From Saccopteryx bilineata (lineage: Eukaryota > Chordata > Mammalia > Chiroptera > Emballonuridae): a DNA stretch of 64,000 nucleotides. This document shows positions 44,627-55,617 of this stretch, one piece after another (the stretch's first letter is position 1; every line of letters begins with the position of its first letter). The DNA is taken from assembly GCF_036850765.1 (NCBI RefSeq), contig NC_089496.1, forward strand, positions 50,396,113-50,460,112. Reading direction: 5' to 3'. The translations under genes and the position numbers were made by a program. The notes below the pieces were generated by a model. It had not been told where the DNA came from. It was given only the letters and a program-made list of their open reading frames with translations, and made no database searches.

Positions 44627-44639
44627 CGAGACTACTCTT

Positions 44640-45036
44640 GAGGCGGCTATGAGGATGCTACTGTTAACTGCCACCGGAGGAAAGACACGACCGACACACA
44701 AATTAGTTGCAATAATCACACAGGCAATTATTACTCACAAATCCTTTCGGCGTGCCTGGGTACAGCTTAAGGGGGCCCCGTCGGCGTGCTCCTCTCAGCT
44801 GGCTTTGGTCAGAGCTCAGAGCGGCGTGGAGACAGTCCACATCAACGTTGGAGTCTGGGCGACTACTGCAGCAGGGGGGCCCCTCAGCTTTAGTACCTTT
44901 TCTGGCCAACACCTTCTAACAGGTGTCAAGCTACAGGATTATCACCTCAAACCACCTTTTTGGGAGTTCCTCGCAGGGAACCCCTTTTATGTCAATCTAC
45001 TGAAATGTTTACATCAAACCACTTTTTAAGATGTTC
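44640..45036. other. unannotated sequence
   Basis: CATCAAACCACTTTTTAAG and nearby lines are unique. No gene or repeat is recognised. Confidence 0.4.
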
Positions 45037-45117
45037 TTATTTACATTAACTTTGTAAGTTAATGTAACTTTGTAAGTTAACATAACTTTGTAAGCCTTAC
45101 AAAGTTAATGTAAATAA
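45037..45117. repeat. long hairpin with tandem units
   Basis: Perfect 22 bp inverted arms start TTATTTACATTAACTTTGTA (45037-45058) and end at 45117. The 37 nt loop holds two more copies of the TAACTTTGTAAG unit. As RNA it could form a 22 bp stem. Confidence 0.92.
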
Positions 45118-45438
45118 CACCAAGCCACTTCTTATCTAGATACAACTTCACACACATACTAACGGGGCCCTGCTTGTGAGTCAGAGTCTGTTTATCACAT
45201 TACAGAGTCAGGCACCCAGCCACTGTATTAATTCCTACCCAAATGGCATAACTTTATTTAATTTTAATCATTGTTTTTCATATCATTTTAATTACTTTTA
45301 TATATCTTCCATATTTTTATATTTCTATATATTTAATTACTATAACCTTATATTACTACAACAACTTGCGCCCCCTGCATCCCGTATGGTGGTCACCAGG
45401 CGCCGTCTGTTCGGCGCCCCTGCTAGAGGCCTCAGAGG
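45118..45438. other. AT-rich then GC-rich boundary
   Basis: 45230-45360 is very AT-rich (TATATATTTAATTAC). Sequence switches sharply to C-rich after 45365. Nothing else recognised. Confidence 0.4.
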
Positions 45439-45655
45439 CCCCTCCCCCTCCACCCGCCCCCTTCTCTCCCACCCACTCCTTCACAAGGGCCTCTCACCCC
45501 GCAGACAGGAGGCCCCTCCCCCTCCACCCGCCCCCCTTCTCTCCCCCCCACTCCCTCACAAAGGCCCCTCCCCCTCCTCCCGCCCCCCTTCTCTCCCACC
45601 CACTCCCTCACAAGGGCCTCTCACCCCGCAGACAGGAGGCCCCTCCCCCTCCTCA
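45439..45655 (+). repeat. C-rich minisatellite, about 3.2 units
   Basis: Units begin CCCCTCCCCCTCCACCCGCC and include CTCTCACCCCGCAGACAGG. Lengths are about 73, 52 and 75 bp; the middle unit lacks the CTCTCACCCCGCAGACAGG part. Confidence 0.9.
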
Positions 45656-48093
45656 TGTGCCTCCCTAGCTTCACACCCTCTGACTTCTCCGCTGGGACTT
45701 TGGCAGCTTTCTGCTGACAACTCTTCCCCACTGTCATCCACAACACACTGCAGAGTTACTGTCAGAAAGGAAATCCAACCGACCCCCACCTGCATGACAG
45801 CAGCGCCCCCCCCCCATGCATGCACCCTCCCAAGTCCGATGGCCTCGCTGCATTTGCACCCCACCTGGCTTCCCCTTCCAACTTTATCGCCCACCTAACC
45901 CTGCCATGAAGACCACTTCTGGCCCGGAATACACTAATGACAAACTCTCTGAAAGGGAAATAAAAATAAGAAATAATCCCGTTGACGGCAGCATCAAAAA
46001 CAGGAAAATCCGTCGTGGGGAAACTAAGCTAACCCAATGGCGATCAAACAGCCAGCCGTGAGAAAATGAGTCCCTGCCCTCACAGCCTAAAGACCCCCAA
46101 AGACACTGGCTGGTTCCCGGGAAGTGTTTGGTTCGGTTCTAGCCTGGACGCGGGAAGAAGCAGTGGAGGAACGCTGGAAAGGTCAAGATCTTCCCATGCT
46201 GGAGGCTGCGGGGCTGGCCCGTAGTTACTCCAGTTCAGTCACGTGAGACGATAAGGAAGGGGCAGTCAATACGCACCAATAAATCTCTCCTTCCATGCAA
46301 CCTTGTATCTAAATATGAAGAAAAGTCATCCAGAGGGAAATGTATCGAGCAGAAGCCCGATACATTGATTAGTTGTAACTGAGTTTTCTGAAGATACAGC
46401 ATGAGTTCACGGAGTACTCATGTTTCAACGGAGACCTAAACCGCGAAGGCCTGCGCAGCAGCCCATTTAAAATGTAGACAATCACAATGTTCCAGAGCCA
46501 GACGAAGATCAAAACAGCTGTGTTACCTGAAGAAAGATGCCGGGGAACCACTGACCACTAAAAAGTCTACCTACAGACCAAACAGCTGGTCGCTGTTTGG
46601 GTACCATTCTATAAATGCTAAATCAAGTAAACATGGCCAGTCCATGCAAACTCTGTAAGTGTCCAAATTCTCATTATTTAGTGCCCAAACAGGGCTCACG
46701 ATGGTGTGGCCTGGCATACAATTTGCAGGTTCAGATCTCTCCTCTAAAGAGGTTCTTTTAACTTGGCTAAGACACCCCAAATACAGCCTATGCGATGAAT
46801 TATATACGTATTTGTATGTCTTTCATCTACAAGTTCAAACATTATACTGTACAAGCTACAAGGCTTCTGTCCGTGAGGGTCCACGCTCTTGTGCCTTCCA
46901 GAAGTGCCTTCCTCGGTCGGTGAGACAAGGAGCACTCCCCGAGTGGAAGGAGACCTACAGGTTCCTTTATGATGTTTCGTCCCGTTAGGAAACGAGTGGG
47001 TTGACATAGTGACAGAACTTACTACATTTTGGCCCCCGGTCACCCCATCACCAAGCAGCAGTTGGCATGCCACCCTTGGAGCCGGACATCTCTGGAGCAG
47101 TGTCTCCCAACTGGGGCACAGAAAGAAAATGTTACAGTTTCTTCTTCCTAAAGAGGGCTGCCATCTCTCACCTAGCGCCTTCGGGGCCAGGCATGTCTGG
47201 GGTTCTCTTCTGCATGCTAGAAGAGGTGGAGGGCGCCCACGCCGTGTGTGACGTAACACACCCCGCAGGAACTCACAAGTAACACGTGGATGTTTCTGCA
47301 GCGGAACGTGTGACTGGTTGGTTCTCAAACAGCGTAAATAATGACGCTAAATAAGTTTTTGTCGTGCCGGTCAGGTTTCGCTGCTGTTGGAGGACCGCTC
47401 TGCACGGTCTGGGTCCTCTGGTCAAAGGCATTAAAAAGCCCTGTTTGGACAGGAAACTCCTTGGAAGCTGGAGAGAGTGAGCATATATGATCATGTCTGC
47501 CTCCCGAAAATATCTCGGATTGTAAAGTTTGGAGTTAAAGATACGGTCTTCCCCCCCACCACACCCACATCCGGAAGAAGCAGGCACCGTCATTCCCACC
47601 CCCACCTCCTTCCCGGGAGCGTGGGGGGCGTGGGCTCAGTAGCGTCAGCGCAGCGAGCGTCACACAACCAGCAGCAAGGTGGGTGGGAACGCGGTTCTGC
47701 AGGGCTCCGCTCTTACCCCTGAGCCCCGGTGTGGACACGTCAAGACCACCACCGGGAGAATCGCCTGCTCTGGAAAATTATCGCTTATTTCAGGCAAACC
47801 CCCTGCCTGCTCTGACTCTGCTCTCTTCCCCGTAAAAGAATGTTAATATTTCCCTGGCTCGGAAGGTGGTGAGGATTTGGCGAGATGGTCGTGAAAACGG
47901 GGCAGGCTGAGATCATCTGGAAATTCAAAGGCGATGCAAGACGCAAGGGATTAGAACTCACGTGACTGCGGTCATTACGGTCCTAAAACACACACGTGGG
48001 ATGAGGAGTGACTCCTGGTCTGGCGGTTACCTCCCCTCCGGCCTGGAGCGGCCTGGCTGGGGACACGGGGCTGGCGGCACGCCCCCCCCCCAG
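45656..48093. other. unannotated sequence
   Basis: 2.4 kb with no recognised gene or interspersed repeat. A frame on the minus strand at 46744-47328 has no visible domain and atypical composition for an exon; not called. Confidence 0.4.
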
Positions 48094-48174
48094 CCGGGCC
48101 CAGCGGTGCGGGGGAGGCAGCCAGGCCCAGCGGTGCGGGGGAGGCAGCCAGGCCCAGCGGTGCGGGGGAGGCAG
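48094..48174 (+). repeat. 27 bp x 3 minisatellite
   Basis: Unit CCAGGCCCAGCGGTGCGGGG plus GAGGCAG repeated three times with one change in the first. Confidence 0.95.
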
Positions 48175-48762
48175 CTCTGCCCTGAAGACACAGACTCGCC
48201 CTGCTGTCCAGTTCTTCCATTCCACAAACAGCGAGGCCCTCTCAGCGGGGGACAGGGAGCTGCTGCGTGTTGATTTTAGCCAGAACTTTCCCAGGGGAAA
48301 AACGCAGGACCAGAGCCTCTCTGAGCAAGGAGGATCATGCACTTAATCCCCCCTCCTGAGCTCAACACGCCCCCCCTTGGTGGGCCTGACTGAGTTTAGA
48401 GAGTAAATATTTTTTTGGAGGGTCAAGCAAAAAACTTGTTCTCTAAATATATGCTGACATAGGGTCTGGAAAGAAGAAATGCAGGTGCAGCTCAGGGCTG
48501 GAGACAGGAACTCACATTTGAGCCCCAACTGTGTAGCAGACACAAAGCTGGGTGTGTGCATGGCCCCCTCCTTCCTCCGCCCAGAGGCCCAGGAACCAAC
48601 GACGGACCCTCTCACTTCATGACAGGAGAGGGAGGGGAAGCTCGGAGAGGCTATCTGGTCTACCACACACAGAACTGGGGGGCTACACCCGGCTTGCCCA
48701 TCGGCAACACCCACCCTGCTCCTGGGACACTGCTCAGCCAACTTAGTTCAGAGCCCCCTCGT
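48175..48762. other. unannotated sequence
   Basis: No gene or repeat is recognised. Confidence 0.4.
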
Positions 48763-49056
48763 TGCCAGGAGACCAGAGAACAGGCAGACCATCATTGCCA
48801 GGAGACCAGAGAACAGGCAGACCCTCATTGCCAGGAGACCAGAGAACAGGCAGACCCTCGTTGCCAGGAGACCAGAGAACGGGCAGACCCTCGTTGCCAG
48901 GAGACCAGAGAACGGGCAGACCCTCGTTGCCAGGAGACCAGAGAACGGGCAGACCATCGTTGCCAGGAGACCAGAGAACGGGCAGACCATCGTTGCCAGG
49001 AGACCAGAGAACAGGCAGACCATCATTGCCAGGAGACCAGAGAACAGGCAGACCAT
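48763..49056 (+). repeat. 33 bp x 9 minisatellite
   Basis: Nine head-to-tail units of TGCCAGGAGACCAGAGAACR followed by GGCAGACCMTCRT. Three variable positions change in blocks: outer units carry A, inner units carry G. The unit length is a multiple of three and lacks stops, so frames of repeated CQETRE-type residues open on both strands; they are not genes. Confidence 0.96.
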
Positions 49057-49484
49057 GGTGCCAATACCTTAGCCCCTGTCCTCGACCGCAGCTACCTTCC
49101 CCTTGGCAGGTTAGAACGACGGCCCCTTAAGACCACAACACGGTGCTGTGACTTTCCCTGCGTACCCCAGAATAATAACGAGCAGAAGCAGCTGACGAAG
49201 TGTCCCTGCCTCCCCTGACCCGACTTGGTACTCTGTTGCTAGATTCAATCTGCCCGTATGAGGCCGCTGAACGGCGGAGGATGGAGATACCAGCGCAAAC
49301 CAGCCAATTACCAGCGGTGACAGATCTGAGCCAGGGGCCAGCCTCGGTGACAGACTAGAGCCCCCGGGAGGATGCCAGACTCCTTCAGCCACAGCAATGG
49401 CTCACTGACCTCCGTTCCTGTAACTCAGGAAGCGACAGGCTTCCTCCTGCTGTGGTTACACACCCCCATCTAGCAACACCCCAC
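49057..49484. other. unannotated sequence
   Basis: No gene or repeat is recognised. Confidence 0.4.
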
Positions 49485-49740
49485 CTCCTCTCGCTTCTCT
49501 CTCTCTCTCTCTCTTCCCCTCCCGCAGCCACGGCTCAGTCAGTTCGAGTGCATCAGCCCCAGGCACTGGTTCCAAGCAGCCTCTGCCTCAGGCACTAAAA
49601 ATAGCTCAGTTTGGAGCATGGCTTCAAATGGGCAGAACATTGACCCCAAACAAGGGTCACCGGGTGGATCCCAGTCAGGGTGCATGCGGGAGTCTCTCTC
49701 TCTATCTCCCCTCCTCTCACTTGGAAAAGAAGACAAAAAA
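49485..49740 (+). mobile_element. type 1 SINE, old subfamily, 5'-truncated
   Basis: CTCTTCCCCTCCCGCAGCCA, GTGCATCAGCCCCAGGCACT, GGGTGGATCCCAGTCAGGGT and GCATGCGGGAGTCTCTC place it in type 1. The tRNA head is missing and the ACTAAAAATAGCTCAGTTTG segment resembles the minus-strand copy at 1.3 kb. CTCF-like cores are absent. Confidence 0.78.
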
Positions 49741-50504
49741 GGTTTAGAAGGGAAAAAGAACTTGCATTTTTGCTCCCTTGTCAAGTCATTACAATATTAT
49801 CATACGATTTTCTTTCCAAATCAATATGTACTTACATGCGTTTTAATAAAACTGAGCCTGAGTCCTCCATGACTGAAATTGTCGTGTGGATGGGCGGCGA
49901 CCGTCCTTTAGGTCAGAGGCCATGACTGGACAACAGGCCTTTCTCACGGCGAAGAGAAGAAAATGTCTTTGTGGGAAGCTTTCCCATCCATCATCCTGCC
50001 CTCTGCACACGACCCTGCCACAAGCCCTCGGACGCTCTGTGGTGAGCAGGGGTGCTGTCGTCAGAGGCGGGTTCCCCGGGACTACGAAACAGCTCTCTTG
50101 GGCGGGCATATCTACCTGCTTTTTAAGATCTGAAGGCGGGTTCCAAGGTGGAATGATCCCTTCCTAGGCTAGAGGAATTCTGCTGCAAAGCACCGATTTG
50201 ATTGGAGAGCTTTGTTTCTCAGTGAGACGGGCGGCTTCCTTCTTGCCCAACCTAATCCCTGCCCATCACCCTCACCCCCTTCCGGGGAGAAGGGAGGTGC
50301 CAACCACACCCCGAGCCATCTTCTCAATCGGTCGCTCACGTAGGCTCCAGCTTTCGGTTTCTTTTAGTCTTTATTTCCGACGGCTGTTTTCTGTCCTGAT
50401 GGAATCATCATGGAAACGTTCAATCCTATCGTGCAGTGACAGTTCCACTCGAGACCAAGGTAAACCACCAGGAAGGTGCAGCCCCTCCATTCTGCACGCG
50501 TGAG
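49741..50504. other. unannotated sequence
   Basis: Nothing recognised with confidence. Confidence 0.4.
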
Positions 50505-50625
50505 ACCAGGCCCGGGGTTGGGAACCAGGCGGCCTGAGTGTTAGAGCAAGTCGCTCCTCCGCCCCTCTGCACCTGACGTGTCTCAGCTACAAAACGAAGA
50601 GCTCAGAGGAAATACGTTTTTTCCT
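50505..50625 (+). repeat. MIR-like fragment
   Basis: GGGTTGGGAACCAGGCGGCC, GTGTTAGAGCAAGTCGCTCC and TCAGCTACAAAACGAAGAGC follow the MIR pattern. Confidence 0.5.
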
Positions 50626-51179
50626 CCTTTAGTTGTTTAGACGTCCTTTCGTGCTAAAATGAGATGATTTGGGCTTAGCACTGTGTTGCCTGCACGCCCC
50701 TGGGGCTGGCCTTCATGCACTGGCTATTCACAGCACACCCACTGCCCCAGGCCCTCTCGACCTCCTTGGTCCTGGGCTGGGAAGCGGGCACTCTTGATCC
50801 TCAGCCGCCCTTGCACTAAGAAGGCATGGCCATGTGAGCAAGTTCTGGCCAGTCATGTTAGTTTAAATACCTAGGAGAAACTTCCAGAGAAGCTATTTTT
50901 AAAAGGACACGCTCAGCGACAATTGCCCCTTCGCCCTTTCACCCCCTCTCCTGTCCTCCCGCTTGGATGCCGCCATGAGCCGGAAACTGCAGCAGGTGAC
51001 CGTGAGGCACGAGACGAGGACGGAGGCTGCACGCTGTGCCAGTGCAGGAGAAAGACGTGGAGAGCCTGGTGGGCAAGCACTGACACAGTCGAATGTTTGA
51101 TTTACGGATGTAACTAGGGATGTGCTCCGTTAACTGGGTTCCTTTAGCTGGAAATGAATGCAGCCTTCATAAGCCTTAA
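50626..51179 (+). other. possible LTR-derived sequence
   Basis: 50800-51070 (GGCCATGTGAGCAAGTTCTG, GGATGCCGCCATGAGCCGGA, CCGTGAGGCACGAGACGAGG) resembles the transcribed part of an old LTR. The family is not named. 51073-51125 has a relative at 53725-53779. Confidence 0.3.
51073..51125 (+). repeat. left copy of a short diverged repeat pair
   Basis: Shares ATGTTTGATTTAC and GGATGTGC with 53725-53779, about 80% overall by eye. Confidence 0.5.
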
Positions 51180-51192
51180 AAATGACCTTGCC

Positions 51193-51555
51193 AGCCCTGG
51201 CTGGTTGGCTCAGTGGTAGAGCATCAGCCAGGCATGTGGAAATCCCAGGTTCGATTCCCGGCCAGGGCACACAGGAGACGTGCCCATCTGCTTCTCCACA
51301 TTTCCCCCTCTTTTTTTTTCTCTATCTCTCTCTCTCTTCCCCTCCCGCAGCCAAGGCTCCATTGGAGCAAAATTGGCCTAGGCACTGAGGACGGCTCCAT
51401 GGCCTCCGCCACAGGCACTAGAATGGCTCCAGTTGCAACGGAGCAGTGCCCCAGATGGGCAGAGCATCGCCCGGTACAGGGCTTGCTGGGTGGATCCTGG
51501 TTGGGATGCTTGCAGAAGCCTGTCTCTGCTTCCCAGCCCTCTCACTTAGGAAAAG
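51193..51555 (+). mobile_element. type 1 tRNA-derived SINE
   Basis: AGCCCTGGCTGGTTGGCTCA head, B box GGTTCGATTCC, then a body without the CCCCCTGGTGG cores (here replaced by CCGGTACAGGGCTTGCTGGG). Imperfect duplication AAATGACCTTGCC/AAATGATCTTTCC (51180-51192, 51556-51568) indicates an older copy. Confidence 0.85.
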
Positions 51556-51568
51556 AAATGATCTTTCC

Positions 51569-51984
51569 TGTGTAGCAATGCTATCAGAACATACTTCAGT
51601 ACACTGTAGAATTAATCCTCTTCCCAGGAGTCAGGTTCCACTCGGAGATGACTTCCCTTTGCCTTTATTTAAAGCTTCTCCACGGCCTCAGCGTTCCCGG
51701 TCCTGCTCATCCTCCCCCATCCCCCATGAAGCACTCCCTAACTCTTTTACAGGAGAGCCCATCACAGCCTTCTCTGTGCCCTCCAAACCTGATGCTGTCC
51801 TCTGTCTCTGTCCTCTGTCTCTGTCCCTATCTCTCTGTATGGGGATTTACTTGGTCTCGCTTCCATCCTTACCACACAGAAGTCTCCAGAGTTCATCCAG
51901 CATGTCTGATGCGGCTTTGTTTATCCCGAGCATAGCTCTGAACCGGGTACATAATAACAGATGTTCAGTCGATGGTAGTTCAGC
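51569..51984. other. unannotated sequence
   Basis: A CTCTGTCTCTGTCCTCTGTC short tandem lies near 51797-51835. Nothing else recognised. Confidence 0.4.
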
Positions 51985-52640
51985 TATTTAATTTTGAATG
52001 AGTGCATTGGTTTATTAACATCGTAATTATCAGACAAACTCGCCGCTGCGTGGAAGTGGATGGGGACAACAGGGCTACGCGTCAATCATCCTGTAAAGAG
52101 ACTGCGGAATCGGGAATAGCTCTATCTGGGCTGCAGAGCCGACCCTGCCGTGTGCCTCTGAACACGCTATAAACACGTTCGAGAGGAGTTTCTTCCCAGC
52201 GTCCAATCTACGCCTAAGTTGGCCACCCCTCACCTTTTCTGCTGTAACAATAAGATGGATCCTGAACTTGTTTATTAATTTTAAGAACATAAACGATGTT
52301 ACAAAGGCCGCAAAACTCACGAGAATGAAAAACAAGGAGCTCGTCACAAAGAATGCTCAGGAAACAGTGATTACGCCCGCAAGTCACACATTTCACCTTT
52401 CCTGGGGCCGCGTCATTGGGCGTAGCACAGAAAAGGGACACTCAGACTATAGGTCGTGTGTGTTTTTAAGGCAAGAACTGTCCTACCAAGGTAAAAAAAG
52501 TAATTGGGACGTAATAGGATTGTGTGAGATGACACTGAAGCCCACAGCTATTCGCTTTGCTACGTTTTGCTGTGAACCTCTAAAATGTCTCTGTCTCAGC
52601 AAACTAAAGCTGATTTGGTTATCCTTAAGGATGCCCACAT
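51985..52640. other. unique repeat-free stretch, possibly conserved
   Basis: No transposon signature across about 650 bp. Contains TCGTAATTATCAGACAAA and TTTATTAATTTTAAGAAC and several CpGs retained outside CpG-rich context. No frame with a domain. Conservation cannot be assessed here. Confidence 0.25.
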
Positions 52641-53724
52641 AATTAATCTGTCAGTGGCCCTCATTCACTGAGGCTGTGGATAAAACATGTTCTCCCAAGG
52701 GAAGTGATTTTCCCCAGCTAACCCGCGTGCCGCTGCCTTTCTGCCCATCACGTGGGTAGCGCCAGTCCATCGCCCCCCACCTCCTACGTTGTCCAAGCAA
52801 GGACTGAAGTTCTCTTCGTGACGGTGTGCAATCCAGAAGCGTCCCCCACCCTGTCCACCACCCCATCCACAGTCACCTGCTAGCAAAAGCTCAAATCGCG
52901 AGTTGCTCCCTGGTGGGGTCACCTGCGTGGTGACAAGAAACCCAGGCAAATGTGTTCCGCTACCGATGTGCTGTTGGGGACTTTTGCTGAGGCCAGTGTT
53001 GACCCAATAGGTGAACCGAGTCACCGATCTAAAAAAAAAAGGTCAAAAGCCCGGAAAAACCGAAGAAAGCAGAAATGGAAATAACAATGCTCACTCGCCA
53101 GGCATGCGCCGGAAAACACTGTCACGCGATTACTGTAACTCACACGCCCAGCCCGTGTCCGCCCCCCCCACCCCCCCCACCCCCCGCGGCCTCATGCAAT
53201 CCATCGGCCAGTCCCCTTGGCTCTACCTTCATGGACCATCCCAAACCTGACCGCATCCCAGCACCTCCCCTGTGCCCACCAAGCCCAGCCACCCGGGGCT
53301 GCCACCACACTATAGCCATCGCTTCTGGAAGGCTCTCTCCACCTCAGTCCTGGCCCTCCATTCCTGTCCCATGGTCCATTCATCTCATGACACCCAGAGT
53401 AAGCTTTACCAGTAAGAAATACATATATGCACGTGGAATCCTGAGTTTATGAACAGACGTTCAATCTCAACAAGCAACTAAACATTTTCAAATTAAAGTG
53501 ACACATTGCTCAGCGCAGTGCTTGGCACAGAGGGATGGCTCAATGAACAAACACTAGATACACGAAAAACAATTTTTCACCTCACTGTTGGCAAAGAGTT
53601 TAAAAATATTAATTCACAGTATTGGCAAGGACTCACAGAAATGCCACTGTCTGCACTTCGGGAGAGAGCGTGCATCCTACCAGGAAATTCATCTCAAAAG
53701 TCTCTGAAGTGGCCATATTCTCTG
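52641..53724. other. unannotated sequence with C tract
   Basis: 53162-53186 is C8-A-C8-A-C6-type sequence, a strong G-quadruplex motif on the minus strand. About 53580-53720 may be old L1. No gene recognised. Confidence 0.4.
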
Positions 53725-53779
53725 AGCAAGCACTTACACGTTTGCATGTTTGATTTACAGATTTAATTCAGGATGTGCA
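53725..53779 (+). repeat. right copy of a short diverged repeat pair
   Basis: Partner of 51073-51125. Contains GCATGTTTGATTTACAG and TTCAGGATGTGC. Confidence 0.5.
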
Positions 53780-53904
53780 CAAGGCTGTGTTTATATTTAG
53801 CAATCCAGCATTGTAAGTAGCCGTGTAACCTCATTGTGTTTAACAATGGACTTTCTTTAGGTTATAAAAAATTAATGATGGGCTAGAAGGGGGCTGTGTG
53901 TTGT

Positions 53905-54376
53905 CAAGGGGCGTATTTATTCCCTAAAGCTACTGTGACCCTCCACCACAAACGAATGCCTAAAACAACACCCGCTTATTCCCTTAGGGTTCTGGAGAGT
54001 GGGAGTCAGAAATAGGACGACCTTCAAGGTGTCCGCAGGGCTGTGCCCCTTCCGGAGACTCGAGGGGAGAATCTATTTCCTTGCCAGAGGCCCCCTCACA
54101 GACGGAAGGCCTACATTGCTTGGCTTGTGGCCTCTTCCTCCATCTTCAAACCTCTCTCCAATGCTGGCCTCCTCATCCACCTCCCTCTTCCACTTTAAAC
54201 AACCCATAAGGCTTACCCAACAACCCAGAATAATTTCCCATTTTAAGGCCATCTGAGAAGCAACGTAATTCTTTCTGCCACCGTAACTCCCGCTGGCCCT
54301 GTACCGTACCATAGTCAGAGGCTCTTGGGATTTGAACGTGGACATTTTTTTGGAGGGCCACTATTCTGCCTACCAC
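53905..54376 (-). mobile_element. MLT1-type LTR (ERVL-MaLR)
   Basis: On the minus strand it starts CGTGGTAGGCAGAATAGTGG (54376 downward). The plus strand shows AAGCTACTGTGACCCTCCAC, GGGTTCTGGAGAGTGGGAGT, TTGGCTTGTGGCCTCTTCCT and CCATCTTCAAACCTC, all reversed MLT1 landmarks. Length fits a nearly complete LTR. No viral genes. Confidence 0.8.
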
Positions 54377-55502
54377 GGGGGTGGGGGAGCGTGAAAGTTT
54401 TGGTCTCACTCCTAAGCAAATGATGACCCTTCCCACCTACAGGTGGGTCTTCAAACTTCAAAAGAAGGCTTGAGGGAGGCTGTGAACACAGGCCAAAGAT
54501 AGAGAAAAAACCGCTCACACCTTCAGAGTCCCGGCGTGCGGACCACAGTCAAGATGGCTGGGAATCACCGTCGCTCTTACGGCTTGAAGTCCAAGTATTC
54601 AGGCAACTGGAAAGTATCCTAACCAGAGCCGGGATGGATCCTTGATCCTCAAACCTGAGGCTGAGTCTGCCTGAAGCAATCAGGAGGGGGAAAGGCCAGG
54701 CGTGAGTTCTCGAGCCAGCTTAGAGTCTAAGTTGGGAAAACAAAGTTCGAACTCAAAACCCATGCGGCACACGTTGGGCTGATGCTGGGAGACCAAGCCA
54801 GCGGCAGAAGCCAAATGTAACTGGATGGAACTGGAATTTCACATCCACAGACTGAGCCCGTGAAGCTAGAGCACCCAACTGTGTGCCTGTTAGGCACTTG
54901 CTGTCATGGAAACCAGGAAGGTCAGCCTGGCTTACAGGGACAGGTGTGGCTGACATCGTTTTATCACAGAAGAGACCTTAAAACCGCACCGTTGTGTTGA
55001 TTTATTTTGAATTTCTCCCACAGATTAAAGAATCTCAGTAGTTAGAAGAGAAAACTTTGGCCGCGTGCCTAACAGTAATCCCAATGCAGACAGAAGTCAG
55101 CATTGAGAAGTACCCGCATCTCGGCAGGTTACTTCCCTGAAACGTATATAATGTAAAGGCGAGTTGGAAACCAGGCATCTAGACACACGCCACTCGCACA
55201 TTTCCACAGATATTGTATTGCACCCATCCGCCTTCCATCCAGGAACCATCATCATTTTCTTTCTGGCAGTAATGACGTGGCATTGGTGACGGACACAGGG
55301 CACTATCAGGGTGACTCACAAAATCCTGGTTTATTCTGCTGTGGCTCAGGGAACAGAGCTTTGGTGTTCAGCCTTCTGACTAATGTACTTCATTGATTTG
55401 AATGAGGAAAGGAGAAAAAAATATATAGATTCCAGTTAACTTCATCCTGCCCAGCGTGGAAGGTGGGAAGGATGACATGGAAGAACGCACCTCTGCTCGT
55501 TC
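54377..55502. other. unannotated sequence
   Basis: No gene or repeat is recognised with confidence. Confidence 0.4.
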
Positions 55503-55504
55503 TA

Positions 55505-55613
55505 CAGTGTGTCCGTAAAGTCATGGTGCACTTTTGACCAGTCACAGGAAAGCAACAAAAGATGATAGAAATGTGAAATCTGCACCAAATAAAAGGAAAA
55601 CTCTCCCAGTTTC
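55505..55613 (+). repeat. left terminal inverted repeat of mariner element
   Basis: About 109 bp starting CAGTGTGTCCGTAAAG; far longer than the ~30 bp ends of classical mariners. Confidence 0.9.
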
Positions 55614-55617
55614 ATAC

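Noticed and set aside
45176..45898. 240-codon proline-rich frame
   Set aside because: It spans an AT-rich stretch and then a C-rich minisatellite; the composition explains the open frame.
46744..47328. 194-codon minus-strand frame as a gene
   Set aside because: No domain, no recognisable start context and no homologue that I recognise; left as unannotated.
48763..49056. CRISPR-like regular repeats
   Set aside because: Units are contiguous with no spacers, in a mammalian repeat context; this is a minisatellite.
48556..49218. 220-codon frame and overlapping opposite-strand frames with an 11-residue repeat
   Set aside because: They arise from a 33 bp minisatellite whose unit has no stop in several frames. 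Codon-level selection is not indicated.
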